64,000 nucleotides of DNA from positions 96,513,276-96,577,275 of the forward strand of contig NC_061508.1 in the NCBI RefSeq assembly GCF_022539505.1, read 5' to 3'. Within the stretch, counting starts at the first letter, position 1, and each line of letters starts with the position of its first letter. A program made the translations under genes and the position numbers. The stretch is from Lolium rigidum. Taxonomy: Eukaryota > Streptophyta > Magnoliopsida > Poales > Poaceae. The notes beneath the pieces were generated by a model. That model was not told the DNA's origin, did not search any database, and saw only the letters and a list, made by a program, of their open reading frames with translations. Below, piece after piece: positions 31,531 to 44,170 of the stretch.

Positions 31531-34500
31531 TGTGACGACCCGGAACCGGTACCATGAGGATCCCAGCGAACCCGCCGAAATCCGCACGATATCGATTCAA
31601 AGACGCCCTCCGACACGACGTGCGCGACGAATCACACACGTGATGCCAGAGGAATTAACACGAGCGGTAACATTACAACGAGGATTACAATAGAGCCCAC
31701 AAGATACATATATTACAACAGCGACTCCAACGAGTCAAGATACAAATATACAATACAAAGATCCAATTCATACAGAAGATCGAATACGTCCGAGTACGGA
31801 CAAGATACAAATTGGACTAAGAGTCCTGAAGATAAACGATGGCGTCCATAACCCTTCCCAGGCCAAGCCGGAAGGGTAACCTTGCTAGCGTCGTCTCCAT
31901 CGAACATATCTTCATACCTGCCCGGTTATATCCCGTAGAAGCAGCAATAAGTACGGGTTCGTACTTAACAAGACTTCAAGACGTATAAGCATTCGTCAAC
32001 CGGTCGTCCTTTGTACTTGAGGCACGCGAGGGACTTAGAGGACGCAAGAGGAACGTCATAGGCAATATGGTGGGGTTAAGCGGCAGCGCACAAGCACTAA
32101 AAACTTATAGAGACACTCTACAACATTCGTCTAATCAGAGAAGATGAGAGAGCGCATAATCTAACAGTTCTATACTCTGCAAACATAACCCAACCGATGT
32201 GTTCCCCCTTTGCAAAGAGGTACTGGCAAAGGCACTCACACGGTTGACAAGTTTTAACCAGTTGTTATTTAAGTTGTGCTAACTTACTACGCAAGTTATT
32301 ATTAATAAACAACAGGTGTAAGTTGTCTATGGTCGAGTCATACAGCTCCAAGTCGTCCATAACCGCGGACCACGGCTTATCGATAAGATTGTAACCCTGC
32401 GGGGGTGCCCAAATGTGCCCACACGCACGATCAACCCACTTACGACAGGTGGATATCACGACACACACTCTCCTTCACGACAACAATGTCCAGGAAGCCA
32501 CCTAACTAAGTTTAACCCGTTTCAGAGCCCGATCGAAACTCCGACGCGGACTCAGCTATTGCGTCAGCGTACTAGGTGATCAGTGCCCAGCGGGATGACC
32601 ACTTCGCAGCGGCTCCGCAACCTACGAGCGTGCAAGAGACAACGGGGTTACAAGGCACATAGCTTCCCCAAAAGTAACATCATATCATCTGACCACAAAG
32701 AAACAAGCTTGCACGCCCGGGAGAAACAAACAAACATCCAAACTAATTGTGGCCCTTGGACAAGGCTCGTAGATTCCGAGCAGTGGTCGAGGGGAGACCC
32801 GGTAAACATACCCACGTGTGGTTAGAGCGCTCAGTCTCGGAACAGATAACAAGAACTCGGGTCCTAAGTTATTTAGGAAACACAAGTGAGCCGTCACAAA
32901 ACGAGCAGCTGACCCACCGATGCCTCCGCTAATCAAATATCAACAACTAAAGTAGCCATGATTCTTCCCAACATATAACCCGATAAGATAACAATAACGG
33001 TAACGATATAAAACAGCACTAGCATGCACTACGACTAGCAAGGCAGACCCGAAACCAAACAATAGCTCTAGGTGGTTGGTGGAGGCAATATAGGCTGCTT
33101 GAGGTAACAAGTGGAAAGGACACGTGACAAGAATGCAACTTAAGGATAGCATGAGGGAGAAGGCAAAATAAAATAGGTGAGCGACTCCTGCAGGGGCAGG
33201 AGTATAGGGGAAATGCTTGCCTGTTAAAGCTTGCCGAGGGACATCCGGAGGTCTTGTCGTATCTCACCACACCACTTCGTGATCCTATCCGGGAAGAAGC
33301 AAATGCTGGAACACACAACGGATGCAAGTCTTACTACTACGGATAAAGAAGCCGGCATGCTCAAGATGATATGCATGACATGGCACATATGATGCGATGC
33401 ACTTATCCAAATTAATCGGAGTCGGAACCCCGGACAAACAAATTAGAGTTCGAGTTGCATTTTCTACCGGCAATTTTAAGGGTTGATTAGCATGGCAACA
33501 TGGCAGGGGTGAGCTACATCAATATTAAATGGAACCGGGACAACATTTATACAATATCCCACGTATTCCATATGTTCCATATTAGGTGTTAATGCAAACT
33601 ATCACGAAATTACATGATGCATGATCAGCAAGAATGGATGCCATATTCATGTTCCTCTCATTTTTCTGATCAAAATTCATATATAACACTTTAGTTTGGA
33701 GTTACAGATTAAAAGTTATTCACATATTAGTTTTTATCAATTTTTAATAGCAAAACAGAATTATTTAAATAGGAAAAGGACCCAGAAAACATATCAGTCG
33801 GGGGGGAAGGACCCCGGGTTGCTTCTCAAAACATGCAGGGGGTTTTGTTGAAAGAGACAGGCGGCAGGGACCGCGGGTTAGCTAACAAAAAGACACAGGG
33901 GGCTTTCTGCAAGATGTAACAGATCTGGATCTGGGGTGCGTTTTCTCACCGGAGGGGGGTTAGCCCGGGTCGCTGACGAGCGGGGCCCACGGCGCTGAGG
34001 TGGCGGTCGGCCGTGGCAGACCATGTGCTGCACGCACGGGAGGTGTTCGACGGGGGCGCGTGGTGACCACTGCGGCACGGCGAGGCGCGCGCGCGGGCGA
34101 CGCAGGCCGTTCCAGGAAGCGGGCATGGTTGTAGGAGGTGCGCCTCGTCGGCGCTGACCAGGAGGAGGTGGTGGCGTCGTCGGGGATTCGTCGGGGATTC
34201 GTCGGAAGGGCACCGACGGCGGACACCTGCGAGCGGACGGAGGCGGACACCATCGGCAGCGAGGTAGAGAAAGAGAAGGGAACGGAGAAGAGGCTCGGGA
34301 GGAGCGGCAGGTTACCAGGAAGCGGACGAACTTGTCGCGGAGGCCGGAGGGGGACGGACGGCGCCGGAATCGGGGAAGATCAGCGGCAGAGACGGAGAAG
34401 GGAACGGCGGCTCGTGGGTGAATTGGGGCGTCCGGGCTCGATTGCTTGCAGGAGGGGGTAGAGGACGTCGATGCGCGTCTGCTGGTAGCCTCAGCTCGTC

Positions 34501-35270
34501 GAGGGACGGCCTGGAGAGGCGGCGCCATGGTGGGGAGCTCACGGGCTCGGTGGTTGGGAGAGGAAAAGAGCAAGAGAGAAGAGAGCGGCGGCGCGAGGGA
34601 GAGGGGGAAGGTAGGCTAGGGTTTCTGGGAGGCATGCGTGGGGAAGGGGTTAAAGGGGAGGGAGCAGGTGAGGAGTGGGCGCCGTGGTGGTGGGAGGAGG
34701 ACCACAGGGTCACGCCATTCTCGTGGGGAAGGAAGACGACAACGAGGAGGAAAGGTGCGTACCGGTTCGGTGGGGATGGGTTGGGCCCAGCGGCTGGGCT
34801 GACTTGGGCTGCGGGAGAGGGAAGGAGAAAAGGCCAGGGGAGAGAGGAGATGGGCTGCGGCCTGGAAGGATAGGGTTTGGAGGGAGGTTTCCTTTTTCTT
34901 TCTCATTTTTATTTTTCAAAACCTTTTCTTTTTCTGTTTTTTTTGTTTAAAACCATTTGATTTCAGAAACCCACTTGAATTTGAAAAGAGGATGAGGTGA
35001 GCCAAAAATAGTTTCCCAAAATATTAATTTATTTGTAATCAAAACTAACCACATTTTATTTCGGAAATAATTGTTGCACAACTTAATTATAAAATAGGGA
35101 ATAAGAGAGGGGGGTTTATTAAAACCATATGAGAGAGGGGAAGCTAGGGTTTTATAAAATAATGTTATTTTGTTAGATAAAACGTGAATGATATTATGCA
35201 TATGCCATGATGATGCACCAAAGAAAAGGAACAGACAAAATCTATAGGGGTCCTACCCGGGGCCGTTACA
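31531..35270 (-). repeat. 3' LTR (element sense), 3740 bp
   Basis: Plus-strand ends are TGTGACGACCCGG and GGGGCCGTTACA. It carries a local duplication of a TCGTCGGGGAT phrase near 34177-34201 that the other LTR lacks. It contains hairpin-block copy 2. Confidence 0.92.
32355..32400 (-). other. Conserved three-hairpin block, copy 2
   Basis: Plus-strand coordinates: hairpin 3 at 32355-32370, hairpin 2 CTTATCGATAAG at 32376-32387, first palindrome at 32395-32404 decayed to CCCTGCGGGG. Element sense is minus. Confidence 0.7.
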
Positions 35271-36051
35271 ATCGACACCACTAACAAGGGATCGCGCCCC
35301 GAGATCCCACGTCCAGGTACGGGAGAAGAGAGGTGAACTATCGGATCTTCAAGCGACATGTCGAACTCCTCGACACCACTAACAAGAATTGTTGCTTCAT
35401 GTAGAACTGTCGACACCACCAACAAGAAGTCGTGGTTCCGCTGATGATGATGCAGTGATGTCTTGCAAAAGAGCAGGCTCCGTACAACAAAGTTGGAAGG
35501 AGTAACAATCACACTGATACACACATTCAAGTAACAAGAGCGAATAATAAGAGTAGTCGGTATGGTCGCGACTCCATCCCGCACTCAAAGTATTACTCTG
35601 CACAAGAATAGGAGAATCGTGTAACCAACTCCAGGAATACAGATTGACGATCTTGGTAAACATCGACATCGAAGGTTCATGAGGTCAAAAACACAAGGGA
35701 TAGAGGAAGGATCACATAAACCGAGATGGCGTCAACAAAGAGGACAAAGGTTAGCCGTCGGTGATGTTCTTCTGTCAGAAATCTTCAGAGATCGGTCCTA
35801 ATAGGTGAAGGCATAGATCGTCCAACCCACGTCGGAACCTAAGACTCGGAGAATCAGATAAGAGAGAAGACTCAAAACTCGCATGGATAAGAGGAGCAAG
35901 AATATAGATAAGGAGAAAAATCAGAGCTAATCAGATCGATCCAACGAATTTTTAGAAAATAGTTTTGACACTAGACACAACGTCCGTTGGCAAGGTTATC
36001 CTAGAGGCTGGACTAGTGGGGTACCGTCAACCTGAGGCTCTGATACCAACT
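35271..36051 (-). other. Internal region of the LARD-like element with primer-binding site
   Basis: 781 bp with no recognisable coding domain. The primer-binding site complement GCTCTGATACCA lies at 36037-36048, three bases from the LTR. Repeated words CGACACCA(C/A)TAACAAG occur near 35273, 35373 and 35410. A clear polypurine tract next to 35270 was not seen. Confidence 0.85.
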
Positions 36052-39000
36052 TGTGACGCCCCGGAACCGGTACCATGAGGATCCCAGCGAACCCGCCGAA
36101 ATCCGCACGATATCGATTCAAAGACGCCCTCCGACACGACGTGCGCGACGAATCACACACGTGATGCCAGAGGAATTAACACGAGCGGTAACATTACAAC
36201 AGGATTACAATAGAGCCCACAAGATACATATATTACAACAGCGACTCCAACGAGTCAAGATACAAATATACAATACAAAGATCCAATTCATACGAGAAGA
36301 TCGAATACGTCCGAGTACGGACAAGATACAAATTGGACTAAGAGTCCACGAAGATAAACGATGGCGTCCATAACCACTGCCCGAGCCAAGCCGGAAGGGT
36401 AACCTTGCTAGCGTCGTCTCCATCGAACATATCTTCATACCTGCCCGGTTATATCCCGTAGAAGCAGCAATAAGTACGGGTTCGTACTTAACAAGACTTC
36501 AAGACGTATAAGCATTCGTCAACCAGTCGTCCTTTGTACTTGAGGCACGCAGGGGACTTAGAGGACGCAAGAGGAACGTCATAGGCAATATGGTGGGGTT
36601 AAGCGGCAGCGCACAAGCACTAAAAACTTATAGAGACACTCTACAACATTCGTCTAATCAGAGAAGATGAGAGAGCGCATAATCTAACAGTTCTATACTC
36701 TGCAAACATAACCCAACCGATGTGTTCCCCCTTTGCAAAGAGGTACTGGCAAAGGCACTCACACGGTTGACAAGTTTTAACCAGTTTTTATTTAAGTTGT
36801 GCTAACTTACTACGCAAGTTATTATTAATAAACAACAGGTGTAAGTTGTCTATGGTCGAGTCATACAGCTCCAAGTCGTCCATAACCGCGGACACGGCTT
36901 ATCGATAAGATTGTAACCCTGCAGGGGTGCCCAAATGTGCCCACACGCACGATCAACCCACTTACGACAGGTGGATATCACGACACGCACTCTCCTTCAC
37001 GAAAACAATGTCCAGGAAGCCACCTAACTAAGTTTAACCCGTTTCAGAGCCCGATCGAAACTCCGACGCGGCCTCAGCTATTGCGTCAGCGTACTAGGTG
37101 ATCAGTGCCCAGCGGGATGACCACTTCGCAGCGGCTCCGCAACCTACGAGCGTGCAAGAGACAACGGGGTTACAAGGCACATAGCTTCCCCAAAAGTAAC
37201 ATCATATCATCTGACCACAAAGAAACATGCTTGCACGCCCGGGAGAAACAAACAAACATCCAAACTAATTGTGGCCACTGGACAAGGCTGTAGATTCCGG
37301 CAGTGGTCGAGGGGAGACCCGGTAAACTATACCCACGTGTGGTTAGAGCGCTCGAGTCTCGGAACAGATAACAAGAACTCGGGTCCTAAGTTATTTAGGA
37401 AACACAAGTGAGCCGTCACAAAACGAGCAGCTGACCCACCGATGCCTCCGCTAATCAAATATCAACAACTAAAGTAGCCATGATTCTTCCCAACATATAA
37501 CCCGATAAGATAACAATAACGGTAACGAGATAAAACAGCACTAGCATGCACTACGACTCGCAAGGCAGACCCGAAACCAAACAATAGCTGTAGGTGGTTG
37601 GTGGAGGCAATATAGGCTGCTTGAGGTAACAAGTGGAAAGGACACGTGACAAGAACGCAACTTAAGGATAGCATGAGGGAGAAGGAAAAATAAAATAGGT
37701 GAGCGACTCTACGAGGGCAGGAGTATAGGGGAAATGCTTGCCTGTTAAAGCTTGCCGAGGGACATCCGGAGGTCTTGTCGTATCTCACCACACCACTTCG
37801 TGATCCTATCCGGGAAGAAGCAAATGCTGGAACACACAACGGATGCAAGTCTTACTACTACGGATAAAGAACCGGCATGCTCAAGATGATATGCATGACA
37901 TGGCACATATGATGCGATGCACTTATCCAAATTAATCGGAGTCGGAACCCCGGACAAACAAATTAGAGTTGGAGTTGCATTTTCTACCGGCAATTTTAAG
38001 GGTTGATTAGCATGGCAACATGGCAGGGGTGAGCTACATCAATATTAAATGGAACCGGGACAACATTTATACAATATCCCACGTATTCCATATGTTCCAT
38101 ATTAGGTGTTAATGCAAACTATCACGAAATTACATGATGCATGATGCAACAGCAAGAATGGATGCCATATTCATGTTCCTCTCATTTTTCTGATCAAAAT
38201 TCATATATAACACTTTTAGTTTGGAGTTACAGATTAAAAGTTATTCACATATTAGTTTTTATCAATTTTTAATAGCAAAACAGAATTATTTAAATAGGAA
38301 AAGGACCCAGAAAACATATCAGTCGGGGGGGAAGGACCCCGGGTTGCTTTCCAAAACGTGCAGGGGGTTTTGTTGAAAGAGACAGGCGGCAGGGACCGCG
38401 GGTTAGCTAACAAAAAGACACAGGGGGCTTTCTGCAAGATGTAATAGATCTGGATCTGGGGTGCGTTTTCTCACCGGAGGGGGGTTAGCCCGGGTCGCTG
38501 ACGAGCGGGGCCCACGGCGCTGAGGTGGCGGTCGACGTGGCAGACCATGTGCTGCACGCACGGGAGGTGTTCGACGGGGGCGCGCGGTGACCACCTGCGG
38601 CACGGCGAGGACGCGCGCGGGCGACGCAGGCCGTTCCAGGAAGCGGGCATGGTTGCAGGAGGTGCGCCTCGTCGGCGCGGACCAGGAGGAGGTGGTGGCG
38701 TCGTCGGGGATTCGTCGGAAGGGCACCGACGGCGGACACCTGCGAGCGGACGGAGGCGGTCACCATCGGCAGCGAGGTAGAGAAAGAGAAGGGAACGGAG
38801 AAGAGGCTCGGGAGGAGCGGCAGGTTACCAGGAAGCGGCCGAACTTGTCGCGGAGGCTGGAGGGGGACGGACGGCGCCGGAATCGGGGAAGATCAGCGGC
38901 AGAGACGGAGAAGGGAACGGCGGCTCGTGGGCGGAGTGGGGGCGTCCGGGCTCGATTGCTTGCGGGGAGGGGTAGAGGACGTCGATGCGCGTCTGGCGGT

Positions 39001-39789
39001 AGCCTCAGCTCGTCGAGGGACGGCCTGGAGAGGCGGCGCCATGGTGGGGAGCTCACGGGCTCGGTGGTTGGGAGAGGAAAAGAGCAAGAGAGAAGAGAGC
39101 GGTGGCGCGAGGGAGAGAGGGGGAAGGTAGGCTAGGGTTTCTGGGAGGCATGCGTGGGGAAGGGGTTAAAGGGGAGGGAGCAGGTGAGGAGTGGGCGCCG
39201 TGGTGGTGGGAGGAGGACCACAGGGTCACGCCATTCTCGTGGGGAAGGAAGACGACAACGAGGAGGAAAGGTGCGTACCGGTTCGGTGGGGATGGGTTGG
39301 GCCCAGCGGCTGGGCTGACTTGGGCTGCGGGAGAGGGAAGGAGAAAAGGCCAGGGGAGAGAGGAGATGGGCTGCGGCCTGGAAGGATAGGGTTTGGAGGG
39401 AGGTTTCCTTTTTCTTTCTCATTTTTATTTTTGAAAACCTTTTCTTTTTCTGTTTTTTTTTTGTTTAAAACCATTTGATTTCAGAAACCCACTTGAATTT
39501 GAAAAGAGGATGAGGTGAGCCAAAAATAGTTTCCCAAAATATTAATTTATTTGTAATCAAAACTAACCACATTTTATTTCGGAAATAATTGTTGCACAAC
39601 TTAATTATAAAATAGGGAATAAGAGAGGGGGGTTTATTAAAACCATATGAGAGAGGGGGAAGCTAGGGTTTTATAAAATAATGTTATTTTGTTAGATAAA
39701 ACGTGAATGATATTATGCATATGCCATGATGATGCACCAAAGAAAACGAACAGACAAAATCTATAGGGGTCCTACCCGGGGCCGTTACA
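36052..39789 (-). repeat. 5' LTR (element sense), 3738 bp
   Basis: Plus-strand ends are TGTGACGCCCCGG and GGGGCCGTTACA. It is co-linear with 31531-35270 over the full length. In element sense it reads from an AT-rich start through a GC-rich leader-like segment (38480-39400) to the hairpin block at 36878-36926. Minus- and plus-strand frames in the GC-rich part are compositional. Confidence 0.92.
36878..36926 (-). other. Conserved three-hairpin block, copy 3
   Basis: Plus-strand coordinates: GTCCATAACCGCGGAC (36878-36893; in sense GTCCG/TGGAC with one G-U pair), CTTATCGATAAG (36898-36909) and CCCTGCAGGG (36917-36926). Confidence 0.75.
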
Positions 39790-39794
39790 TCAGC

Positions 39795-40084
39795 CTCCCC
39801 GTACAAGAAACATGTGATATCTTGATTATTTTGCACACAATAAACAGTGTATTGCGCTCTGAGCTATTTCAACGGATAAATTAAATCTTTATTTTTACAT
39901 AAACAAATTTATATGCTGAATCTCCTTGTTTTTGTTTTTGCGAAGCATAGGACTTTCCTGTTTTTTTAGAAAAATCCGAACTATCCTGTTTTGGAGTGGG
40001 CTGAAATTGTACGAGTCAAAATGCCCAGCAGGATAGTTCGAATGCCCAAATGTCCACATGCAGCCCAATTGAAATCGTTATTTT
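39795..40084. other. Non-repeat insert within the CACTA tandem array
   Basis: About 290 bp not matching the 137-bp unit. It contains an inverted pair CGAACTATCCTG / CAGGATAGTTCG near 39977 and 40030, so it may be a small foldback insertion. Confidence 0.4.
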
Positions 40085-41970
40085 TTTAGATTTTTTCACC
40101 CCCTGATTTCTGGCTACTTCATTTTTCTTTTGGTCCTGTGCCGCCTTGGAAACGTTGAGACCGCTGCTGCAAAATGGGACCCGCATGTCATCCTCTATGT
40201 ACAGTAAAATTTCTTTTCTTAGATTATTTTTGGCTCCCGATATTTGGTCACTTGCCTTTTTCTTTCGATCCCGTGTAGCCTCTCAAACGGTGATACCGCC
40301 TGTTGCTAAATGGGACCCGCATGCCATCCTCTATGTACAATCAAGTTTCTTTTCTTGAATTATTTTTGGCTCCTGATATTTGGTCACTTGCCTTTTTCTT
40401 TCGATCTCATGCCACGTTTGAAACGTTGAAAAACCTCGTTGGCTCATGGGACCCGCATGTCATCCTCTATGTACAATAAAACTTTCTTTTCTTCGATTTT
40501 TTTTGGCACCTCATATTTGGTCACTTGCCTTTTTCTTTCGATCCCCTGCCGCCTCTCAAACGGTTATACCGCTGCTACTAAATGGGACCCGCATGTCATA
40601 CTCCATGTACAATCAAGTTTCTTTTCTTGAATTATTTTTGGATCCTGATATTTGGTCACTTGCCTTTTTCTTTCGATCTCATGCCACGTTTGAAACGTTG
40701 AAAAACCTGCTGGCTCATGGGACCCGCATGTCATCCTCTATGTACTATAAAAGTTCATTTTCTTGGTTTTTTTTCACCCTCTGATTTTCGGCTATTTCCT
40801 TTTTCTTTTGATCCCCTGCCACCTTTGAAACGTTTAGGACTCTGCTGGCTCATCGATAAAACTTTCCTTTCTTGGAGTTTTTTTTACCCCCTAATTTGTG
40901 GCTACTTTCTTTTTCTTTTGATCTCAAGCCGCATTTGAAACGTTGAGACCGACTCTTTGCTAAATGGGACCCGCATGTCATCCTCTATGTACAATAAAGT
41001 TTTCTTTTCTTGGATTATCTTTGTCTCTGATATTTTGTCACTTGCCTTTTTCTTTCGATCTCATTCCGCCTTTGAAACGTTGAGTAAGCTGCGGCTCATG
41101 GGTCCCGCATGTCATCCTCTACGAACAATAAAAGTTTCCTTTCTTGGAGTTATTTTTGAACCCTAATTTACTGGCTACTTCCTTTTTCTTTTGATCCAGT
41201 GCCGCCTTGGAAACGTTGAGACCGGCTGCTGCTAAATGGGTCCCGCATGTCATCCTCTATGTACAATAAAATTTCTTTCTTCGATTATTTTCGGGTCACG
41301 ATATTTGGTCACTTGCCTTTTTCTTTCGATCTCATGCCGCCTTGAAACGTTGAGGAAGGCTGCTTGGAGCATGGGTCCCGCATGTCATCCTCTATGAACA
41401 ATAAAAGTTTCCTTTCTTGGAGTTATTTTTTACCCCTAATTTACGGCTACTTCCTTTTTCTTTTGATCCCCTGCCGCCTTTGAAACGTTGAAGACTTTGC
41501 TGGCTCATGGGTCCCACATGTCAGCCTCTATGAACAATAAACACTTCCTTTCTTGGAGTTATTTTGTACCCCTAATTTACAGGCTATTTGCCTTTTTTCT
41601 TTCGATCCCCGGTCGCCTTCTAAACGTAGAGGACGCTGGCTGGCTCGTGGGTCCCGGATGTCGGCCTCCATGGACAATAAACCTCTCCTTTGTTGGATTT
41701 ATTTTTCACCCTATGATTTTGGCTATTTCCTTTTATTTTGATCCACTGCCGCCTTGGAAACATTGAGTAAGCTGCTAACACATGGGGCCCGCATGTCATC
41801 CTCTATGTACAATCAACTTGCAAGATCTTCGAGTGAAAGAGCTTGTATTAGTGGGACCCATATGTCAACCTCTATGTACAATAAAAGTTTCCTTTCTTGG
41901 ATTATTTTTAGCTCCTGATATTCGGCCACTTTCCTTTTTCTTTCGATCTCAAGCCGCCTGCGAAACGTTG
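40085..41970 (+). repeat. ~137-bp tandem repeat array, right part
   Basis: About 13-14 further copies of the unit described at 29430-31525, more diverged and with internal deletions (e.g. near 40850). They run directly into the N run. Confidence 0.9.
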
Positions 41971-42070
41971 NNNNNNNNNNNNNNNNNNNNNNNNNNNNNN
42001 NNNNNNNNNNNNNNNNNNNNNNNNNNNNNNNNNNNNNNNNNNNNNNNNNNNNNNNNNNNNNNNNNNNNNN
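41971..42070. other. Assembly gap (100 N)
   Basis: Exactly 100 N, the usual placeholder for a gap of unknown size. It falls at the edge of a tandem array, where assemblies commonly collapse. Sequences on its two sides may not be neighbours. Confidence 0.99.
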
Positions 42071-42370
42071 AGGTCTTATCTCACCTTGTAATATGTGAGA
42101 TATTGTAACATTGCTAAGCATATGATAGGCCTAATGGCCACAAGGTTGTCAAGCTAAAGAGATTTGTAAGACTCCGGATGAGATTCTCATCGACAACAAA
42201 CCCAATGTTTCTTACTTTCGTGTCTTCGATTGCAAGTCCTTTATTTTATCAAAGGGGTTAGGTTGTCAAAGTTTCAAGCTAAAACCTTGGAGGGTATCTT
42301 TGTTGGCTATGGTGCTGAATCTCAATCTTATAGAATCTATGAAAAACTTCACGGTTCGTCATTGAGTCTT
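42071..42370 (+). pseudogene. Ty1/Copia pol fragment (end of integrase)
   Basis: Translation gives TPDEILIDNKPNVSYFRVFD and, after a one-base deletion near 42257, VRLSKFQAKTLEGIFVGYG, then ESQSYRIY. This is the conserved segment at the end of Copia integrase just before reverse transcriptase. Earlier sequence (MIGLMAT... near 42121) is degraded. It starts at the gap and is cut at 42371 by a long LTR. Confidence 0.85.
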
Positions 42371-43960
42371 TGTAACATCCCAGCGTTTAGGAAACCTCGA
42401 AGGGTAGATATAGAATTTTGTGCATCTGCATGCATGCATTCATAAAACCTGAGTAAATTTTTCGCAAAAACAAAAACCCTAGAGTGATCGAAGTTTCTAT
42501 CTCAAAGCCGTAGGAGTTAGGGTTGATAGGGCTGAGGGATGAGTTTCGACATGACCTCGAGAGATCACATTCTTAGTTTGATGCAGTTTGAGTGATTTAG
42601 AATCTAAGTCTTTTAAACTTTCAACTTGAATTAAGTACGAATTAAAGATGTGTTTGAAATTTGAAATTTAAGAATTTAGGAATTTTCCTAAGTAATTTGA
42701 ATTATTAATAGATAATTAAATAATTCAGTAAAAGAAAAGAAATGAAAAGGAAACAATAGATCAACAATCTGATATTATCAAGGGATTTATTACATAAGGA
42801 TTATATATAAAATTTAAGCTTTATTAATAAGGAATCACATTACAAAGTCATTACAAAATAAAATTACAAGAAAAATGAAAAATTACAAAGATAGTACAAT
42901 GAAAACTACTATACAAGAAGGCCTAGACTATATTAGCAGCTAATTTTCTTCCTCGTGATCTTTTCCATCTAAGTACCATCTGGTCCCTGCAAAAACAGCA
43001 CTAAAGGAAGCATTGTTTCTAAAGGGACGTAGAAAATGAGGAAGCATTGTTCTCCTGAGCCGATGGCAACTGTATTATAAGCTTTATTAATGAAGAAGAG
43101 AAAGTATTATAACTCCTGAGCATTGGGAAAATGAAGAAGAGAAAGGGTCTCATATATATCTTACGTCCGTGGAATGTAGCCATGAATGTAGCCATCAAAT
43201 TTATCAGCATGCTTAGCTTTGTTTGTGTCGCGAGTCTTACGTCCGTCAACTGTTAAGCTGCTTAGTATGTTAGATTGGCTCTATCTTGTCAACACCATGT
43301 TAATGTTTGGGGTAATTAATGATTTAATGATAAGGCACCGACAAGAGGCCCAGTGTGGTTTTGAGGCCTGCTAGTGTCGAACGAGGAAAGTTCTTGTCCG
43401 CTGATCCGAGTATGAGCGCGTTAACCACTCGCGGGAGGTGTGTATGGGCACCCCCCTTAATTTAGTACTTGATCTGCTGATAGTCTTGGGAGCCACAACT
43501 AGTTCGATGTGTTCCATTTGCGCATATGCATGTGCATGTTACTGATGATGAGAGGTTCGAGATGATGGAGGGTCATACGAGGTGCGGTATGATGTGAGGG
43601 GACCTTTTTTTCCTACTTGTAGTGAGGTCTTTCTTGTGCACAGGGCGCAAACCTTTGGGCCGTTAAGTAGATTTCGGCCGGACTCATGACGCGGATAAAC
43701 TCGGATGGGTGGCTTCCCATGACTTGAAGATAGTGATGGGGAAGGTTATGTCGAGACATCCTGCCTTTGTGGCTATGGATGGATTGAGCGTGTATGGCTA
43801 CATTGGTGCACCCTCATGAGGGTTAATCTTTTCAAGAAGCCATGGCGTCCGCGGTTATGGACATGCTTGGTGATGTGCTCGCTAACAAGGATTAGACAAC
43901 TTACACCTAATTGTTATCAATTTGACTAGTAATTAGAACTATTGTCACCATAACATGATT
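42371..43960 (+). mobile_element. Truncated long LTR (TGTAACATCCCAGCG...)
   Basis: The element starts TGTAACATCCC inside the Copia fragment. It belongs to the same loose group as the other long LTRs: AT-rich start with T/A-rich frames, then a hairpin block at 43811-43862 followed by TTAGACAACTTACACCT, a phrase shared with the LTRs at 31531 and 36052. The expected terminus is missing; the LTR sequence fades near 43960, where a different sequence begins. The exact right border is uncertain. Confidence 0.65.
43811..43862 (+). other. Conserved three-hairpin block, copy 4
   Basis: CCCTCATGAGGG (43811-43822), CTTTTCAAGAAG (43828-43839, pairs with one G-U) and GTCCGCGGTTATGGAC (43847-43862, one G-U pair). 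Confidence 0.7.
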
Positions 43961-43984
43961 ATCATCTTAACCAACTGTGTGTGA

Positions 43985-44170
43985 AATGTTCTTTTATAAC
44001 TTGCACTTCGATGGCGGTACACCCCTTCTTCTTTGTGGTTCTCATGTACCACTCATGCAAATTTCGCATCCTTGTTGGTAGAAGGTCAATCTGATCATGT
44101 AGAAGCAGAGACTTCCTGTATTCCCATTCTCATACTGGTTGAAAGTCTTTGGGGATATTTGCGCCGCCAT
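43985..44170 (-). pseudogene. Fragment resembling a CACTA-associated protein
   Basis: The minus strand reads QIDLLPTRMRNLHEWYMRTT followed by KKKGCTAIEVQVIKEHF, with one in-frame stop upstream. The arrangement 'PTRMRNLHEWYM' followed by a Lys-rich turn and '...V...HF' resembles proteins commonly encoded in grass CACTA elements. That assignment is from memory of the family and is tentative. Confidence 0.4.

Larger units (their letters stand above)
31531..39789 (-). mobile_element. Complete long-LTR retrotransposon without coding capacity (LARD-like)
   Basis: Two near-identical direct repeats, 31531-35270 and 36052-39789, bound a 781-bp internal region. The 5-bp target duplication TCAGC is at 31526-31530 and 39790-39794. 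The primer-binding site (TGGTATCAGAGC, matching the initiator tRNA-Met site) abuts the right LTR on the minus strand, so the element is transcribed leftward. No gag or pol domain is visible anywhere. The arrangement of huge LTRs and a tiny internal part needs proteins in trans. The LTRs differ only by scattered substitutions and small indels, suggesting fairly recent insertion. Confidence 0.93.
29096..41970. mobile_element. CACTA transposon with tandem-repeat filling (right end lost at the gap)
   Basis: The left terminus at 29096 reads CACTACAAGAAAAGTTGCC and is followed by repeated CCATGGCCGACGA-like subterminal motifs. It interrupts the Gypsy antisense ORF. The body is a long ~137-bp tandem array (29430-31525 and 40085-41970). 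A complete long-LTR retrotransposon (31531-39789) is inserted in it. No transposase exon is visible, so it is non-autonomous or the coding part is missing. The right terminus is not found after the N run. Confidence 0.75.

Noticed and set aside
33878..34573. A 231-codon minus-strand frame in the long LTR, partly repeated at 38403-39087
   Set aside because: In the second LTR the same region is broken into several frames by small indels, so it is not kept as a protein. Ser/Pro/Arg low complexity.
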